Source: an uncultured Bacteroidaceae bacterium (GTDB lineage: Bacteria > Bacteroidota > Bacteroidia > Bacteroidales > Bacteroidaceae). Taken from it: 64,000 nucleotides of DNA. The translations under genes were made by a program, and so were the position numbers. A model generated the notes under the pieces. That model did no database searches. It was not told where the DNA came from and was given only the letters and a program-made list of their open reading frames with translations. Where the stretch lies: the NCBI GenBank assembly GCA_905235575.1, contig CAJOLZ010000015.1, forward strand, positions 1-64,000. The letters run 5' to 3'. Of this stretch, positions 34,901 to 44,052 are shown piece by piece (position 1 is the first letter of the stretch; every line of letters begins with the position of its first letter).

Positions 34901-35413
34901 CTTGCCTTCCGACGTGGCGGTATGGCTCTTGCTGTTTCCCTGGCTTGTCTGGCATTTCAGCGTGTAGCCCTCGTTGGGTCGCAGGTCGTCATAGGCCACA
35001 TATCCCTCGAGCACCACCTCGTCGGCTTCCACGGTCATGCCTTTCCATTCGTATGCCAGCGTGGCCTGGGCCCCTTCCACCATGATGTTCGACCACTCGC
35101 TTTCGTTGGTGGCCAGTTCGCGCTCGGCTGTCGGGAGCGGTTTCCCGTTGCGCAGGACTATCAGGTGTGGAGGTTCTCCGGTGGATATCTCACCGTCGGT
35201 GAGGAGTTGTGCCGTCAGGTTCTTGTCGTGGGCCGAGGATTGATACACGGCGCGATGGAGCGCCAGGTTGCGTGACGATGTGTCGGCTTTCGGCGCGGGA
35301 CCGAAGTATTCCGAAGGTCGTCCGGGGTAGATGCCGATGCCGCGTGTCTGCTGAACCTGGGCGGAAGCGGCCGTGGCGAGCATTGTCAGGAAGAGGAAGG
35401 CGAAGCGTCTCAT
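31907..35413 (-). CDS. Secreted glycoside hydrolase family 2-type exo-glycosidase with discoidin-like domain
   Basis: A 1168-residue protein starting MRRFAFLFLTMLATAASAQ, a signal peptide. An N-terminal F5/8 type C-like domain (LALHRAVYQSSAHDKNLTAQLLTDGE) is followed by a second discoidin-like part near residue 235, a GH2 sugar-binding jelly roll (RRTFTVPKEMADKHVLLNFDGINWKADVWLNGE), an immunoglobulin-like domain and a TIM barrel with GGNWGFPE, MIRNWVGQTGDEEFYEACDRYG, the acid/base-type CGRNEG and HTERGMPNIPE with a probable nucleophile Glu. This resembles exo-beta-glucosaminidase/mannosidase-like GH2 enzymes. No SusC/SusD genes are adjacent, so the target glycan is open. The track ORF adds 81 spurious residues that read through array R5. 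Confidence 0.88.
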   Translation of the reverse strand: MRRFAFLFLTMLATAASAQVQQTRGIGIYPGRPSEYFGPAPKADTSSRNLALHRAVYQSSAHDKNLTAQLLTDGEISTGEPPHLIVLRNGKPLPTAERELATNESEWSNIMVEGAQATLAYEWKGMTVEADEVVLEGYVAYDDLRPNEGYTLKCQTSQGNSKSHTATSEGKELPGTPYRGKVSSDPNKQTEDGGKPARTLKEAFSLEGLRTFNQLKFTLQEGNALYWSIKEITLRKNGEDVHTLLPSQHFSSTWLTDGPEWAYVDLGDVASITSVKLHPALPSGTCSIDISNDAQQWTPVGKLTCSTRATVLHMNQKARYVRVTTDGAAAISEMEVMGRGGVSPQPQPEAGWKGDRYYLNGGAWTLCPLRPQATDNKERPEACGPEIVATVPATVLSSYYNAGALPDPNFDDQLSMISETYFNRDFRYRRTFTVPKEMADKHVLLNFDGINWKADVWLNGERLGRIEGAFKRGQFDISEYLKKGENQLEVIIRRTAHPGARKTKTQLNTSFNGGVLGADNPTFHATIGWDWITTIPGRDIGIWNDVYLTATSAVTVSDPLVTTTLTDGRATMTPRVVLHNYSREQVAGLLQGHIGDIRFEKNVLIEPESESEITFNPAQFAQLRQQEMQLWWPVGYGEPFLYDAGFAFFPNTSAASTDSVAISYKAGIREVTYKDEMSQLQIYVNGQRLVPLGGNWGFPENHLNYRGREYDAAVRYHREMNCNMIRNWVGQTGDEEFYEACDRYGVMVWQDFWLANPVDGPNPDDERMFLQNATDYVRRIRHHASIALFCGRNEGYPPETINTQLKRITSQLLPGSLYIPSSADDGVSGHGPYQARPVEEYFEKQTGKLHTERGMPNIPEAESLRRMMTTEHLWPQGDAWGQHDFTQQGAQAGSSFNQILLNRFGPLREPGVSAYAAIAQWQNYDGYRAMYEASNTQRQGLLIWMSHPCWPSMVWQTYDYYLAPTAAYFGVRKACEPLHAQYNALTGMVQMVNLSAPSSLVTIEATIYDLHGSPLWQRTARVESLTDTTIDCFWAGAPEGYEGTYFLSLSIQSEAGEAQPSKNVYVLSTTPSQQDLFTLPTAQVSLTAGDAPGQYLVTNTGSEPALMLRLSLVDGDGNQILPVFYSQNYFHLMPGEQMPVSVEWHDEDVHAGQPRLLLTGFNLPKRQD

Positions 35414-35628
35414 GTGTTGAAAAATATGCTTACTTGGTGAATCGATGTTTATCGGCTGCCAGTCCGTGCCGCAGCCCGTCGGGAAAGTCCTCGCGAGGAG
35501 GGGCGAATGGCGCTTTGGCTTCGTGGCATGTGTGGCTTGTCTTGACGTCGGTTTCAATAGGTTTATTATGAGTGACTTATGTATCTGTCTGCGGCGATTA
35601 TGCCCAATGTTGTGCGATGTGCCGGAAA

Positions 35629-35709
35629 ACGCACCGTGGTCCGTCGGCTGTCGCACCGTGGTGCGCAGGCCTTCGCAACGTGGTGCGACGGGCGTCGCAC
35701 TGTGGTGCG
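35629..35709. repeat. 22-nt-period palindromic array R5 (4 units)
   Basis: Units acgcaccgtggtccg, tcgcaccgtggtgcg, tcgcaacgtggtgcg and tcgcactgtggtgcg with linkers tcggctg, caggcct and acgggcg, flanked by aaaa and tttt. It lies in the 324-nt gap between two genes on the same strand (CPBP and GH2). The rest of that gap shows no clear promoter. Confidence 0.92.
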
Positions 35710-35737
35710 TTTTGTCTCACGTTGCAGCATTCGGCCT

Positions 35738-36562
35738 TCAGTTTTGGTCGGCTATCTCTGTCGCGGGCTGTGGGCGAGACGCTTTCTTCCGTCGCCAGTA
35801 GTGGTAGAGCAGGACGATGCCGATGACGTATAGCACGGCGATGAGTGTCCACAGGGCGGTGCCGCTCAGTCCCATCCATTCGGCATACGAGAAATCCTCG
35901 GCATCTTCGCCCAGCCGGAGCATCTCCTCCACCGAAAAGGAGTTGTTGGCAATGTGGATGATTGAGACCAGGACAATGTTGCGTGTGCAGTGGTAGATGA
36001 AACCCAGCATCAGTCCTGCGATGAAGGCGAAGAATATCTGTGCCGGATTGAGGTGTATGATGCCGAAGAGAAACGCACTGAAAACGATGGCCTTCCATGG
36101 GCGGATGCCGGCGCGGAGCATGGCGCCCTCTGCTCCCTCGCGGAAGATAAGTTCCTCAGCAATAGGCCCTATGATTCCCAGAAAGAGGGCACCGCCGCTG
36201 GTCTTCACCAGGGCATACATCTCCTGCTCCGATATGTTGGGCAGGTCGAGTTGCTCGTTCAGCAGGTCGGTGGCAATGATGCATACGATAGCTCCCACTA
36301 TCGCCAGACAGGCGTTGCTCCAATGGAAGGGCCGCGGATCGAATGTGCGGGGGATGCGCAACATCTTCTTCCACCACAGGAAGAGACAGGTGCTAATCAC
36401 CGAAAGGAGCATCGCCGCAATTGTTGCATAGTTCCTAAACTCATTGCTGGCGACACCCATCAGCACGAAAGGACCCATAATGATGATAGCCCAAAGGACT
36501 TGTGTGACGGGGTATAACAATGCCGCCAGAAACGATTTCAGATAGATATTCGATGTATTCAT
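35738..36562 (-). CDS. CPBP family intramembrane glutamic endopeptidase (CAAX protease-like)
   Basis: A 274-residue membrane protein with about seven helices. The catalytic motifs of the CPBP/Rce1 family are present: PIAEELIFREGAEGAM (EExxxR), FGIIHLNP (FxxxH) and IIHIANNS (HxxxN). The start is set to MNTSNIYLKSFLAALLYPV; the 30 preceding track residues are not membrane-like. In bacteria such proteases cut membrane-embedded or exported peptides, but the substrate is unknown here. It follows the flippase by 22 nt and is the third gene of a metG-flippase-CPBP transcript. Confidence 0.9.
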   Translation of the reverse strand: MNTSNIYLKSFLAALLYPVTQVLWAIIIMGPFVLMGVASNEFRNYATIAAMLLSVISTCLFLWWKKMLRIPRTFDPRPFHWSNACLAIVGAIVCIIATDLLNEQLDLPNISEQEMYALVKTSGGALFLGIIGPIAEELIFREGAEGAMLRAGIRPWKAIVFSAFLFGIIHLNPAQIFFAFIAGLMLGFIYHCTRNIVLVSIIHIANNSFSVEEMLRLGEDAEDFSYAEWMGLSGTALWTLIAVLYVIGIVLLYHYWRRKKASRPQPATEIADQN

Positions 36563-36584
36563 GGTTAGGTTATGTTTTATCTTT

Positions 36585-38036
36585 TCATTCGTCCATTTGA
36601 ACCGTGCGGTGCAATACAAACTGGAGCGCCTCGCGCATAATTTTCGCACCACTCAGATAGATGATGCCCAGATAGAGCGCGGCAGCCAACACGACCTTGC
36701 ATATCAGCAGGCACAGTATGTTCTCAATCGGTCTTGTGACCCACCATGTGAACGACATCACAGCCAGACTGATGACGAGGAATGGCAACACGTCGCGCAG
36801 CGCATCCCAAAGACTGAGACGTATAAGGCGCCAGGCAAAGAACTGCCATACGAAGAGCCATATGAGATTGAGACAGATGAAGTAGACGACCATCGCATAG
36901 ATACCGTAGGGAATCAGGACAATCAGTCCCAGAATGACAAGTGCGCTCAGGCAGACCGTGTTCCACAAGTTGATGCTGCTGCGCCCCTGGCTGATGGTCA
37001 TCTGGCTGTAGAGCGTAGCCAAAGGGAAAATGGCTCCGTAGATGCTCAGCATGGATAGCAGCATGGCGCTCTCTTCCCATTTCTGCCCAACTACCAACAA
37101 CAGGAACTCGCGGGCAATGAGACCCATACCTAACATACATGGGAAGGAGATGAACGAGACGAAGCGCAACATCTTTCGGAACACCTTGCGATAACGTGCG
37201 TTATCGTCAGTGACCCGCGACAAAACAGGTTGCGCCACGCCCGTCAGCATGCCATTGATGGTGTTGGCACACATGTCGTCCCACTTGCGCGCCGTGCCGT
37301 AGATGCCTGTCTGGTGCTCACCGTAGAACCTGCCGAGCAGCAGTCCGAGGATGTTGCTGCTAAGTGTGTTCACGATGTTTGTCAGCAGCAACTTGCAACC
37401 AAAACCGAACATCTTCCATGCCGGGCGTATGTCAATCTGGAATGAAGGTCGCCATGGCGAGTAGTACCAACTCAATATGGCCACAAAGAGAATGTAAAGC
37501 ACGTTCTGTGCAGCCAGACTCCAGTAGCCGCAGCCCGTCCATGCCATTGCAACCGATACACAGCCCGAAAGCACCACTGCAACAATGTTGACGATGCACA
37601 TCTCGCGGTTCATCAGATTCACGAAAAGGTAGGCGCGCTGCACGGTTCCCAGACTGCTGAAGAAGAATCCGAGGAAGAGAAAACGAGCCAGCCACGTCAA
37701 TTCCGGAATGTTGTAGAAACGGGCGATGAGTGGTGCGCAGAAGAAAAGAATGATGTAAAGCGAGGTGCCGATGGCTGCCTGTAGCCAAAAGACTGCATTA
37801 TAGTCGCGGTGTGTGCGCACTTTCAGATTGCACAGTGCCGCAATGAAACCACCTTCCTGTAAGACACTGCCCAAGGAGGCAAACACCATTAGCATGGTAA
37901 TCTTGCCATAGTCCGTGGTGTCGAGCCGACGCAGCAGAAGGATGCCTATCAGTGCGCCCAGCACTTGCACGGCGCCGTTGTTCAGCATGCCCCATGCGAA
38001 TCCACGGGCGGCCTTGTCTTTCAGTTCATGGTTCAC
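36585..38036 (-). CDS. Polysaccharide/lipid-linked oligosaccharide flippase (MOP superfamily, Wzx-like)
   Basis: A 483-residue protein with 12-14 predicted membrane helices and the typical N-terminus of Wzx-type exporters ([33 protein letters not shown]). The long repeated helix pattern and the [26 protein letters not shown] stretch fit the RfbX/MurJ-like MOP superfamily. It should move lipid-linked glycan across the inner membrane. It starts with GTG and overlaps the metG stop by 4 nt (GTGA), an unusual coupling of a tRNA synthetase to a flippase. The track's leading ORF is this frame. Confidence 0.9.
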   Translation of the reverse strand: MNHELKDKAARGFAWGMLNNGAVQVLGALIGILLLRRLDTTDYGKITMLMVFASLGSVLQEGGFIAALCNLKVRTHRDYNAVFWLQAAIGTSLYIILFFCAPLIARFYNIPELTWLARFLFLGFFFSSLGTVQRAYLFVNLMNREMCIVNIVAVVLSGCVSVAMAWTGCGYWSLAAQNVLYILFVAILSWYYSPWRPSFQIDIRPAWKMFGFGCKLLLTNIVNTLSSNILGLLLGRFYGEHQTGIYGTARKWDDMCANTINGMLTGVAQPVLSRVTDDNARYRKVFRKMLRFVSFISFPCMLGMGLIAREFLLLVVGQKWEESAMLLSMLSIYGAIFPLATLYSQMTISQGRSSINLWNTVCLSALVILGLIVLIPYGIYAMVVYFICLNLIWLFVWQFFAWRLIRLSLWDALRDVLPFLVISLAVMSFTWWVTRPIENILCLLICKVVLAAALYLGIIYLSGAKIMREALQFVLHRTVQMDE

Positions 38037-40090
38037 GATATGATGCTTCCCGGTTTCACTTCGCCCATGGTGGTGGTCAGATTGAGGTCGCCATTCCAGT
38101 TCACGGCACTCAGTATCATGCCGCAGCTTTCCTCGCCCATCATCTGTCGCGGTGCCAGATTGGCGATGAAAAGTACGCGCTGGCCCACCAGTTGTTCTGG
38201 TTCATACCATTGTGCTATTCCGCTCAGGATGGTGCGCATCTTGCCGGTACCGTCGTCGATGGAGAATTTCAGCAGTTTCTTGCTCTTCTTCACTTTCTCG
38301 CAGGCCTTCACGATGCCTACGCGGATGTCCAGTTTCTCGAAGTCGTCGAAGGGAATGTCCGGCTTCACGGGTGCTGGTTCGTAGGCGGCTTCTTCGTTGG
38401 CCTTGATGGTGTCCTCCAGTTTCTTAATCTGGGCAGCCACTACGTCGTCTTCGATTTTCGTGAAGAGCAGTTCGGGCTTTGGCAGTTGTTTTCCAGACGG
38501 CAGCAGGGTGGTGCTTCCTAGGTCTTCCCAACTGAACGTGTCCATCGCAATCATCTGGCGCAGGCGCTGGCTGCTGAAGGGCAGGAAGGGCTCGAAGGCA
38601 ATGGCCAGGTTGGCGGTCAGCTGGAGCGAGATGTTGATGATGGTCTTTACGCGTTCGGGGTCAGTCTTGATGAGCTTCCACGGTTCGCAGTCGGCAATAT
38701 ATTTGTTTCCGATGCGTGCCAAGTTCATGGCTTCCTTCTGTGCTTCGCGGAACTTGAAGTTCTCTATCAGCGTCTCGAGACGGGACTTCACGTCGCGGAA
38801 TTCATCGAGCGTCTCGCGGTCGTAGTCGTTCAGTGCGCCGCATTCGGGCACACGTCCTTCGTAGTATTTCTGCGTCAGTTGCAGTGCGCGGTTCACGAAA
38901 TTGCCGTACACAGCCACCAGCTCGTTGTTGCAGCGAGCCTGATAGTCGGCCCACGTGAAGTCGTTGTCTTTCGTCTCGGGTGCGTTGGCCGTCAGCACAT
39001 AGCGCAGTTCGTCCTGACGATTGGGCATGTCGTCGAGATATTCGTTGAGCCATACGGCATAGTTCTTCGACGTGGATATTTTGTTGCCTTCCAGGTTGAG
39101 GAACTCGTTGGCCGGCACGTTGTCGGGCAGGATATATCCGCCGTGAGCCTTCAGCATGGCCGGGAAGACGATGCAGTGGAAGACGATGTTGTCCTTGCCG
39201 ATGAAGTGCACCAGACGTGTCTCGGGGTCTTTCCACCATGTCTCCCACGAGCCCAGTTCGGGGTGGGCGTCGCAGAGTTCTTTCGTGTTCGAGATGTATC
39301 CGATGGGCGCGTCGAACCATACGTAGAGCACTTTGCCCTTGGCCTCCTCGATGGGTACGGGGATGCCCCATTCCAGATCGCGTGTCACGGCGCGTGGCTT
39401 CAGCCCGTTGTCCAGCCAGCTTTTGCACTGTCCGTATACGTTCGACCGCCACTCCTGATGTTCCTGCAGAATCCACTTTTCGAGCCACTCCTGGTCCTTG
39501 TCGAGCGGCAGGTACCAATGCTTGGTGGCGCGTTTTACCAGCGGATTTCCCGTTTCGGCATTATAGGGGTTGATGAGTTCCTCGGGCGAGAGTGTCGCTC
39601 CGCATGCCTCGCACTGGTCGCCGTAGGCATCCTTGGCATGGCAGCGTGGACATTCGCCGCGTATGTTGCGGTCGCTCAGGAAGTGATCTGTCTGCTCGTC
39701 GTAGAACTGTTCTGTCACTTTATCTACGAACACCCCCTTGTCATAGAGCGTGCGGAAGAAGTCGCTCGCCAGCTTGTAGTGTGTGGGGCTGGTGGTGCGG
39801 CTGTATATGTCGAACGAGATGCCGAAGCGGCTGAACGAATCCTTGATGAGTTCGTGGTATCGGTCCACCACCTGCTGTGTGGTGATGCCCTCCTTTCGGG
39901 CGCGTATGGTCACGGGTACGCCATGTTCGTCCGAACCGCCGATGAACAGCACGGGGCGGCCCTTCAGGCGCAGGTAGCGTACGTAGATGTCGGCAGGCAC
40001 ATATACGCCGGCCAGATGACCGATATGCACAGGCCCGTTGGCATAGGGCAGGGCCGATGTCACAGTTGTTCTCTTGTATTGTTTTTCCAT
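38033..40090 (-). CDS. metG: Methionyl-tRNA synthetase
   Basis: A 685-residue protein starting [34 protein letters not shown] with the HIGH motif (22-25). Also present: DEHGVPV, a zinc knuckle [30 protein letters not shown] (KMSKS variant) and a C-terminal tRNA-binding EMAP-II-like domain ([17 protein letters not shown], about 580-685). It charges tRNA-Met. The track ORF begins 49 codons too early, inside the promoter cassette. It heads an operon with the flippase and CPBP genes and is expressed from a promoter of the shared 88-bp cassette family. Confidence 0.97.
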   Translation of the reverse strand: MEKQYKRTTVTSALPYANGPVHIGHLAGVYVPADIYVRYLRLKGRPVLFIGGSDEHGVPVTIRARKEGITTQQVVDRYHELIKDSFSRFGISFDIYSRTTSPTHYKLASDFFRTLYDKGVFVDKVTEQFYDEQTDHFLSDRNIRGECPRCHAKDAYGDQCEACGATLSPEELINPYNAETGNPLVKRATKHWYLPLDKDQEWLEKWILQEHQEWRSNVYGQCKSWLDNGLKPRAVTRDLEWGIPVPIEEAKGKVLYVWFDAPIGYISNTKELCDAHPELGSWETWWKDPETRLVHFIGKDNIVFHCIVFPAMLKAHGGYILPDNVPANEFLNLEGNKISTSKNYAVWLNEYLDDMPNRQDELRYVLTANAPETKDNDFTWADYQARCNNELVAVYGNFVNRALQLTQKYYEGRVPECGALNDYDRETLDEFRDVKSRLETLIENFKFREAQKEAMNLARIGNKYIADCEPWKLIKTDPERVKTIINISLQLTANLAIAFEPFLPFSSQRLRQMIAMDTFSWEDLGSTTLLPSGKQLPKPELLFTKIEDDVVAAQIKKLEDTIKANEEAAYEPAPVKPDIPFDDFEKLDIRVGIVKACEKVKKSKKLLKFSIDDGTGKMRTILSGIAQWYEPEQLVGQRVLFIANLAPRQMMGEESCGMILSAVNWNGDLNLTTTMGEVKPGSIIS

Positions 40091-40119
40091 ATTTCTGATG
40101 AATGATTTATTTCTATTTG

Positions 40120-40207
40120 CAAAGGTACGAATAAGCGCGCAAAGCGCAAAGCGAAAAAGCAATTTTCGGTTTTGAGATTTCGAGTGAGCGTACGTCAGGA
40201 TGTAATT
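40120..40207 (-). promoter_or_regulatory. Promoter cassette of metG (shared 88-bp family)
   Basis: On the minus strand TTTG (40147-40150), 19-bp spacer and TACCTTTG (40120-40127), 30 nt upstream of metG. Similarity to the argS, orf42296 and lpxL promoters extends beyond the -33 box for about 55 bp upstream (aataagcgcgcaaagcgcaaagcg and on), so this is a repeated module rather than just the consensus boxes. Confidence 0.85.
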
Positions 40208-40286
40208 CAAGCGAACGAATGGTGAGTGAAGTGCCAAAACTCGTTTTCAGACGCCTTTTCAGAGCGGCACTTTGATATGCCGAAAA

Positions 40287-40367
40287 ACGCACCACGCTGC
40301 GACGGGCGTCGCAACGTGGTGCGCAGGCCGTCGCACCGTGGTGCGTCAATCGATTTTCCACGGTGCG
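40287..40367. repeat. 22-nt-period palindromic array R6 (4 units, last degenerate)
   Basis: Units acgcaccacgctgcg, tcgcaacgtggtgcg, tcgcaccgtggtgcg and attttccacggtgcg with linkers acgggcg, caggccg and tcaatcg, then T7. It lies between two divergent promoters (metG and Na/Pi transporter). Confidence 0.92.
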
Positions 40368-40411
40368 TTTTTTTATCCAGCGAATTTGTGGGGAGAAATT
40401 CAAGGCATTTT

Positions 40412-40442
40412 TTTGCGTTTTGCGCGCTTATTCGTACCTTTG
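40412..40442 (+). promoter_or_regulatory. Promoter of the Na/Pi cotransporter gene (core of the cassette family)
   Basis: TTTG (40412-40415), 19-bp spacer and TACCTTTG (40435-40442). The spacer ends in gcgcgcttattcg, the same spacer sequence as in the metG cassette on the other strand, so this is a second, shorter copy. Confidence 0.85.
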
Positions 40443-40498
40443 CATACTGAAAGAGAAAAACCGAAAAGAAAAATAACGTTCACATAAACGCATTTTTT

Positions 40499-42217
40499 AT
40501 GTCCCTAATGATCATATTCAAGCTTCTGGGCTCGCTCGCCCTGCTTATGTTCGGTATGAAATCGATGAGCGAGGCTCTCCAGAAGATGGCAGGACCGCAG
40601 TTGCGCCACGTCCTGGGTTCCATGACCACCAACCGCTTCACAGGTGTCCTCACCGGCATGTTCGTCACGGCCGCCGTACAGTCGTCCACCGCCACCACGC
40701 TGATGACTGTCTCGTTCGTTAATGCCGGGCTGCTGACGCTGGCGCAAGCCATTTCGGTGATTATGGGCGCCCACATCGGTACCACCGTCACAGCTTGGAT
40801 TATGTCGCTGACCGACGTATTCAATGTGCAGAATCTTGTCTATCCGGCATTCTTCCTGGGTATCATACTCATATACATGAAGAGCCGCCGCATCGTGGGC
40901 GACTTCCTCTTCGGCGTGGCCTTCCTTTTCCTGGGTCTGGGCACACTCAAGGAGACAGGCTTCGCGCTGGTGGACGATCCCGCAATGAATGCTACCATCA
41001 GCGAGTTCTTCCAGCACTTCAACGAGACCAACTTCTGGAATTCGTTCTTCTTCCTCTTCATGGGAACCATCCTCACGCTGTGCGTGCAGTCGTCGGCCGC
41101 CATCATGGCCATCACCATGACGCTCTGTTCCACCGGCGTGCTCCACATAGACCAGGGCATCATGCTGGTGCTGGGCGAGAACATCGGCACCACCATCACC
41201 GCCAACATCGTGGCCATCGGCACCACCACACAGGCTCGTCGCGCGGCATTTGCCCACTTGAGCATCAATGTGATAGGTGTCACTTGGGCGCTCATCCTGC
41301 TGCAGCCCTTCGTAAATCTGGTCTGCTCCATCGTGGGATACGACCGCAACATCACGCCTGCCGATGCGGACTATGCCACCAATCTGGCCAAGGTATCTGT
41401 CGTGCTGGCCACGTTCCACTCCATGTTCAACGTCACCAACACGTGCGTCCAGATTTGGTTCATCCCGCAAATCGAGAAATTCGTATGCCGCGTAATCAAG
41501 CCCAAGGTTCAGGACGAGGAAGAGGACTTCCGCCTGCATTTCATCACATCGGGTATCATGAAGACGCCCGAACTCTCCGTCCTCGAGGCACACAAGGAGA
41601 TAGGCTCCTTTGCCCAGCGTATGCAGCGTATGTTCAGCATGGTTCGCGACCTGCTCACCGAGAAGGACGAGGTGAAATTCAACAAGCTATATAGCCGTAT
41701 CGAGAAGTACGAAGAAATATCGGACCGCATGGAACTTGAGATTGCCAACTATCTGGATCAGGTGGGCGATGCACATCTGAGCGACGATACCAAGGCAAAG
41801 ATACGTGCCATGTTGCGTGAAATTTCCGAACTGGAAAGCATCGGCGACGCATGCTACAACATGGCGCGAACCATCAGCCACAAGTATCATGGCAAGCAAG
41901 ACCACTTCAACGAAGCTCAGTATAAGCGCATACAGGAGATGATGGGACTCGGAGACCAGGCACTCTCACAGATGAACAGCCTCATCGGTGGCCGCAAGGA
42001 ACTCTTCGACATCAACCAGACGGTGAACATCGAAAACGAGATAAACAACTATCGAAACCAACTGAAGAGCCAGAACATCAGCGACATCAACAACCACGAA
42101 TACACCTACGCTGTGGGAACCATCTACATGGACCTCGTCAACGAATGCGAGAAGCTGGGTGACTATGTGGTGAACGTGGTGGAGGCTCGAATGGGGGCAC
42201 GCGTGAAGAGCAACTAG
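40499..42217 (+). CDS. Na/Pi cotransporter family protein with PhoU-like C-terminal domain
   Basis: A 572-residue protein. Residues 1-340 hold the two inverted Na/Pi repeats, each with a QSS motif (AVQSSTATT and CVQSSAAIM) and GAHIGTT / GENIGTT motifs. The C-terminal part from about residue 365 is a PhoU-like helical bundle (EKYEEISDRMELEIANYLDQVGD...). It is expected to import phosphate with sodium and may be gated by the PhoU domain. It is a single-gene unit with its own promoter, facing an unknown membrane-anchored protein across a terminator. Confidence 0.92.
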   Translation: MSLMIIFKLLGSLALLMFGMKSMSEALQKMAGPQLRHVLGSMTTNRFTGVLTGMFVTAAVQSSTATTLMTVSFVNAGLLTLAQAISVIMGAHIGTTVTAWIMSLTDVFNVQNLVYPAFFLGIILIYMKSRRIVGDFLFGVAFLFLGLGTLKETGFALVDDPAMNATISEFFQHFNETNFWNSFFFLFMGTILTLCVQSSAAIMAITMTLCSTGVLHIDQGIMLVLGENIGTTITANIVAIGTTTQARRAAFAHLSINVIGVTWALILLQPFVNLVCSIVGYDRNITPADADYATNLAKVSVVLATFHSMFNVTNTCVQIWFIPQIEKFVCRVIKPKVQDEEEDFRLHFITSGIMKTPELSVLEAHKEIGSFAQRMQRMFSMVRDLLTEKDEVKFNKLYSRIEKYEEISDRMELEIANYLDQVGDAHLSDDTKAKIRAMLREISELESIGDACYNMARTISHKYHGKQDHFNEAQYKRIQEMMGLGDQALSQMNSLIGGRKELFDINQTVNIENEINNYRNQLKSQNISDINNHEYTYAVGTIYMDLVNECEKLGDYVVNVVEARMGARVKSN

Positions 42218-42253
42218 TGACGACGCCTAATTATTTCATAAACATGATAAGGA

Positions 42254-42292
42254 AGAAGCCCTGGCACCCGAATTTCGGGAGCCAGGGCTTCT
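42254..42292. terminator. Bidirectional terminator between Na/Pi and orf42296
   Basis: agaagccctggc pairs perfectly with gccagggcttct, and the inner cccgaa/ttcggg extends the hairpin. The T tracts are weak, but the two genes converge here. Confidence 0.75.
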
Positions 42293-42295
42293 CGG

Positions 42296-43015
42296 TTATT
42301 TCACAGCCACGGCACGTACGCGTGGGTCGTGGAGCATGGGTAGGCGCGGATGCAGCATGAAGCAGAACTGAGACCTCTTTGGCGTGGCCACGATAAACTG
42401 GATGTCGCTCTTGCGATATTGGCTGCGCATGATGGGATACCAGCTCGCCGGGATGCGAATGGCCGATATGCAACCGCTTTCCACCACGCGGCTCAGACGT
42501 GTCACCACACTGTCTATCTGATGCTCGCTCAGTCTGCGCGGCGCCTTGGCCTCCAACGCCGTCACGGTGTAAATTTCGGCGCGATTCATCTGGTTCAGTG
42601 GCATCCAGTCGCGGCTCTCCACCATGATGCGCTCTATCCCCACTTCGTACTGGAAGAGCAGCGAGTCCAGTGCGTGTTTGAACGAGCCCTTATTCTCCTC
42701 CGAAAGATTCTCCGCTGCCAGCCAGAGCTGACTTTCCGGATGCTCCTTCATGAATGCAAAAAGGTCGCCAACCGTCTCGCTTTCCGTTTTGCTGTTGCAC
42801 AGTTCCAGACGTTTCTCGTCGTTGACGCGCACCTCCACGCGGACGCTCTGGTATTGGTCTTGCAGCCTTTCCCACTGCGCGGCACCCGTGCAGTGATATT
42901 TCCACACCATGTCGGGGCGGCTGCCCATGCGTGTGGAGTAGACATAAGTCATCCAACATGCTCCGCCGATGGCAGCCAGGAGCAGGAGAAACAAGAGTGG
43001 ACGCAGTTTTTTCAT
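42296..43015 (-). CDS. Membrane-anchored protein of unknown function
   Basis: A 239-residue protein starting MKKLRPLLFLLLLAAIGGACWMTYVYST, one N-terminal membrane helix or uncleaved signal, followed by a soluble domain of about 205 residues with no motif recognised. Content is mixed alpha/beta with an internal cysteine (LELCNSK). The gene stands alone between the Na/Pi transporter and the LPS genes. It has its own cassette promoter. The track start at 43183 reads through array R7 and was discarded. Lipid A/LPS involvement is only suggested by position. Confidence 0.8.
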   Translation of the reverse strand: MKKLRPLLFLLLLAAIGGACWMTYVYSTRMGSRPDMVWKYHCTGAAQWERLQDQYQSVRVEVRVNDEKRLELCNSKTESETVGDLFAFMKEHPESQLWLAAENLSEENKGSFKHALDSLLFQYEVGIERIMVESRDWMPLNQMNRAEIYTVTALEAKAPRRLSEHQIDSVVTRLSRVVESGCISAIRIPASWYPIMRSQYRKSDIQFIVATPKRSQFCFMLHPRLPMLHDPRVRAVAVK

Positions 43016-43040
43016 CTCGTAGCAACATTTATTTTCGGTG

Positions 43041-43125
43041 CAAAGGTACGGATAAGCGGGCAAAGTGCAAAGCGAAACGTCACTTTTCGGTTTTTCATCT
43101 TCGGGCGAGCGCGCTTTTGTCCCTC
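43041..43125 (-). promoter_or_regulatory. Promoter cassette of orf42296 (shared family)
   Basis: Minus strand TTTG (43068-43071), 19-bp spacer and TACCTTTG (43041-43048), 26 nt upstream of the start. Similarity to the metG and argS cassettes extends through cttttcggttttt and tcgggcgagcg. Confidence 0.85.
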
Positions 43126-43130
43126 TGAAA

Positions 43131-43211
43131 ACGCACCGTGGTGCGACGGCCGTCGCACCACGGTGCGCAGCCTGTCGCAGCACGCTGCGTCAGAGCGAAA
43201 AGCACGGTGCG
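43131..43211. repeat. 22-nt-period palindromic array R7 (4 units, last degenerate)
   Basis: Units acgcaccgtggtgcg, tcgcaccacggtgcg, tcgcagcacgctgcg and gaaaagcacggtgcg with linkers acggccg, cagcctg and tcagagc. The first two units and linker form a perfect 20-bp palindrome (ggtgcgacggccgtcgcacc). It lies between divergent genes, directly behind the orf42296 cassette, in the 311-nt gap. Confidence 0.92.
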
Positions 43212-43276
43212 TCGTCATGCCCCTTCCGGAGCACCTCTCTACGAACGGATAAAATATGATGATTTCGCCTGAAATC

Positions 43277-43308
43277 CTTGCCTTTCTGAAAAAGTTTTTT
43301 TATTTTTG
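43277..43308 (+). promoter_or_regulatory. Promoter of the glycosyltransferase/kinase operon
   Basis: CTTG (43277-43280), 20-bp spacer and TATTTTTG (43301-43308). The track's TTG start at 43306 lies inside this box, so the ATG at 43327 is the real start. Confidence 0.7.
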
Positions 43309-43326
43309 TATTCGAAATTCCACGGA

Positions 43327-44043
43327 ATGAACGGCCTACATATTATCACCCCCGTAAAAGACTCCATCGAATCGACGCTCGAGACGGTTCGGGCGGTCTT
43401 GTCCTCGCAAATCTCCGTTCCTTTCACCTATACCTTATATAATGATTTCAGTACGCCCGAGAATACGGCGCGCCTGCAGGAGGAATCGCAGCGGATGGGA
43501 TTCCGGCTGGTGAACCTGAGCGACCTCACCACACATCCCTCGCCCAACTATCTGTTGGTGCTGCGGCGCGAACGCCTCGAATGTATGGCCGAGGATGTCG
43601 GGTTGCTGATTGTGGAGAGTGACGTCACGGTGGCCGCTGACACCTTGCAGGGCCTGTGGGACGAGGCTGTGACACGCTCCGACGTGGGCATCGCAGCCGC
43701 GGTGACGGTGGACGCTCAGGGACAGATAAACTATCCCTACCAGCATCTGCAGGGGATGGAGAATCAGGTGATAGACAGCCGCAAGCATTGCTCGTTCTGT
43801 TGCTCGCTGCTCACGCCCGAATTGATGCGCAGAGTGGATTTCGACGAGCTCGACAGCACGAAGAATTGGTTCGACGTCACCATCTCGCACCGCGCCCTCG
43901 AGGCCGGTCTCCACAACTACGTCGCCACGACGTTGCCCGTGGTGCACAGACCTCACAGCAGCCGCCCGTGGAAGCAGCTCAAGTACAAGAATCCTTTGAA
44001 GTATTACTGGATAAAATGGACCCGCGGGTTCGACAAGATCTGA
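43327..44043 (+). CDS. Glycosyltransferase family 2-like protein
   Basis: A 238-residue protein starting MNGLHIITPVKDSIESTLETVRAVLSS, the GT-A N-terminal pattern of family 2 (substrate nucleotide-binding Pro-Val-Lys-Asp and a short beta strand), with LLIVESDVTVAADTL containing the DxD-like ESD and a C-terminal helical segment (RPWKQLKYKNPLKYYWIKW). It is shorter than most GT2 enzymes but covers the catalytic core. It should add a sugar to the LPS core or another lipid-linked acceptor in the cytoplasm. First gene of a three-gene run with a lipopolysaccharide-kinase-like gene and a second GT2. Confidence 0.82.
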   Translation: MNGLHIITPVKDSIESTLETVRAVLSSQISVPFTYTLYNDFSTPENTARLQEESQRMGFRLVNLSDLTTHPSPNYLLVLRRERLECMAEDVGLLIVESDVTVAADTLQGLWDEAVTRSDVGIAAAVTVDAQGQINYPYQHLQGMENQVIDSRKHCSFCCSLLTPELMRRVDFDELDSTKNWFDVTISHRALEAGLHNYVATTLPVVHRPHSSRPWKQLKYKNPLKYYWIKWTRGFDKI

Positions 44044-44052
44044 GAGACGAAC

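Noticed and set aside
35629-35709. Palindromic arrays as CRISPR
   Set aside because: Repeat units are 15-nt palindromes separated by 7-nt linkers that are themselves related between arrays; there are at most four units, no unique spacers and no cas genes.
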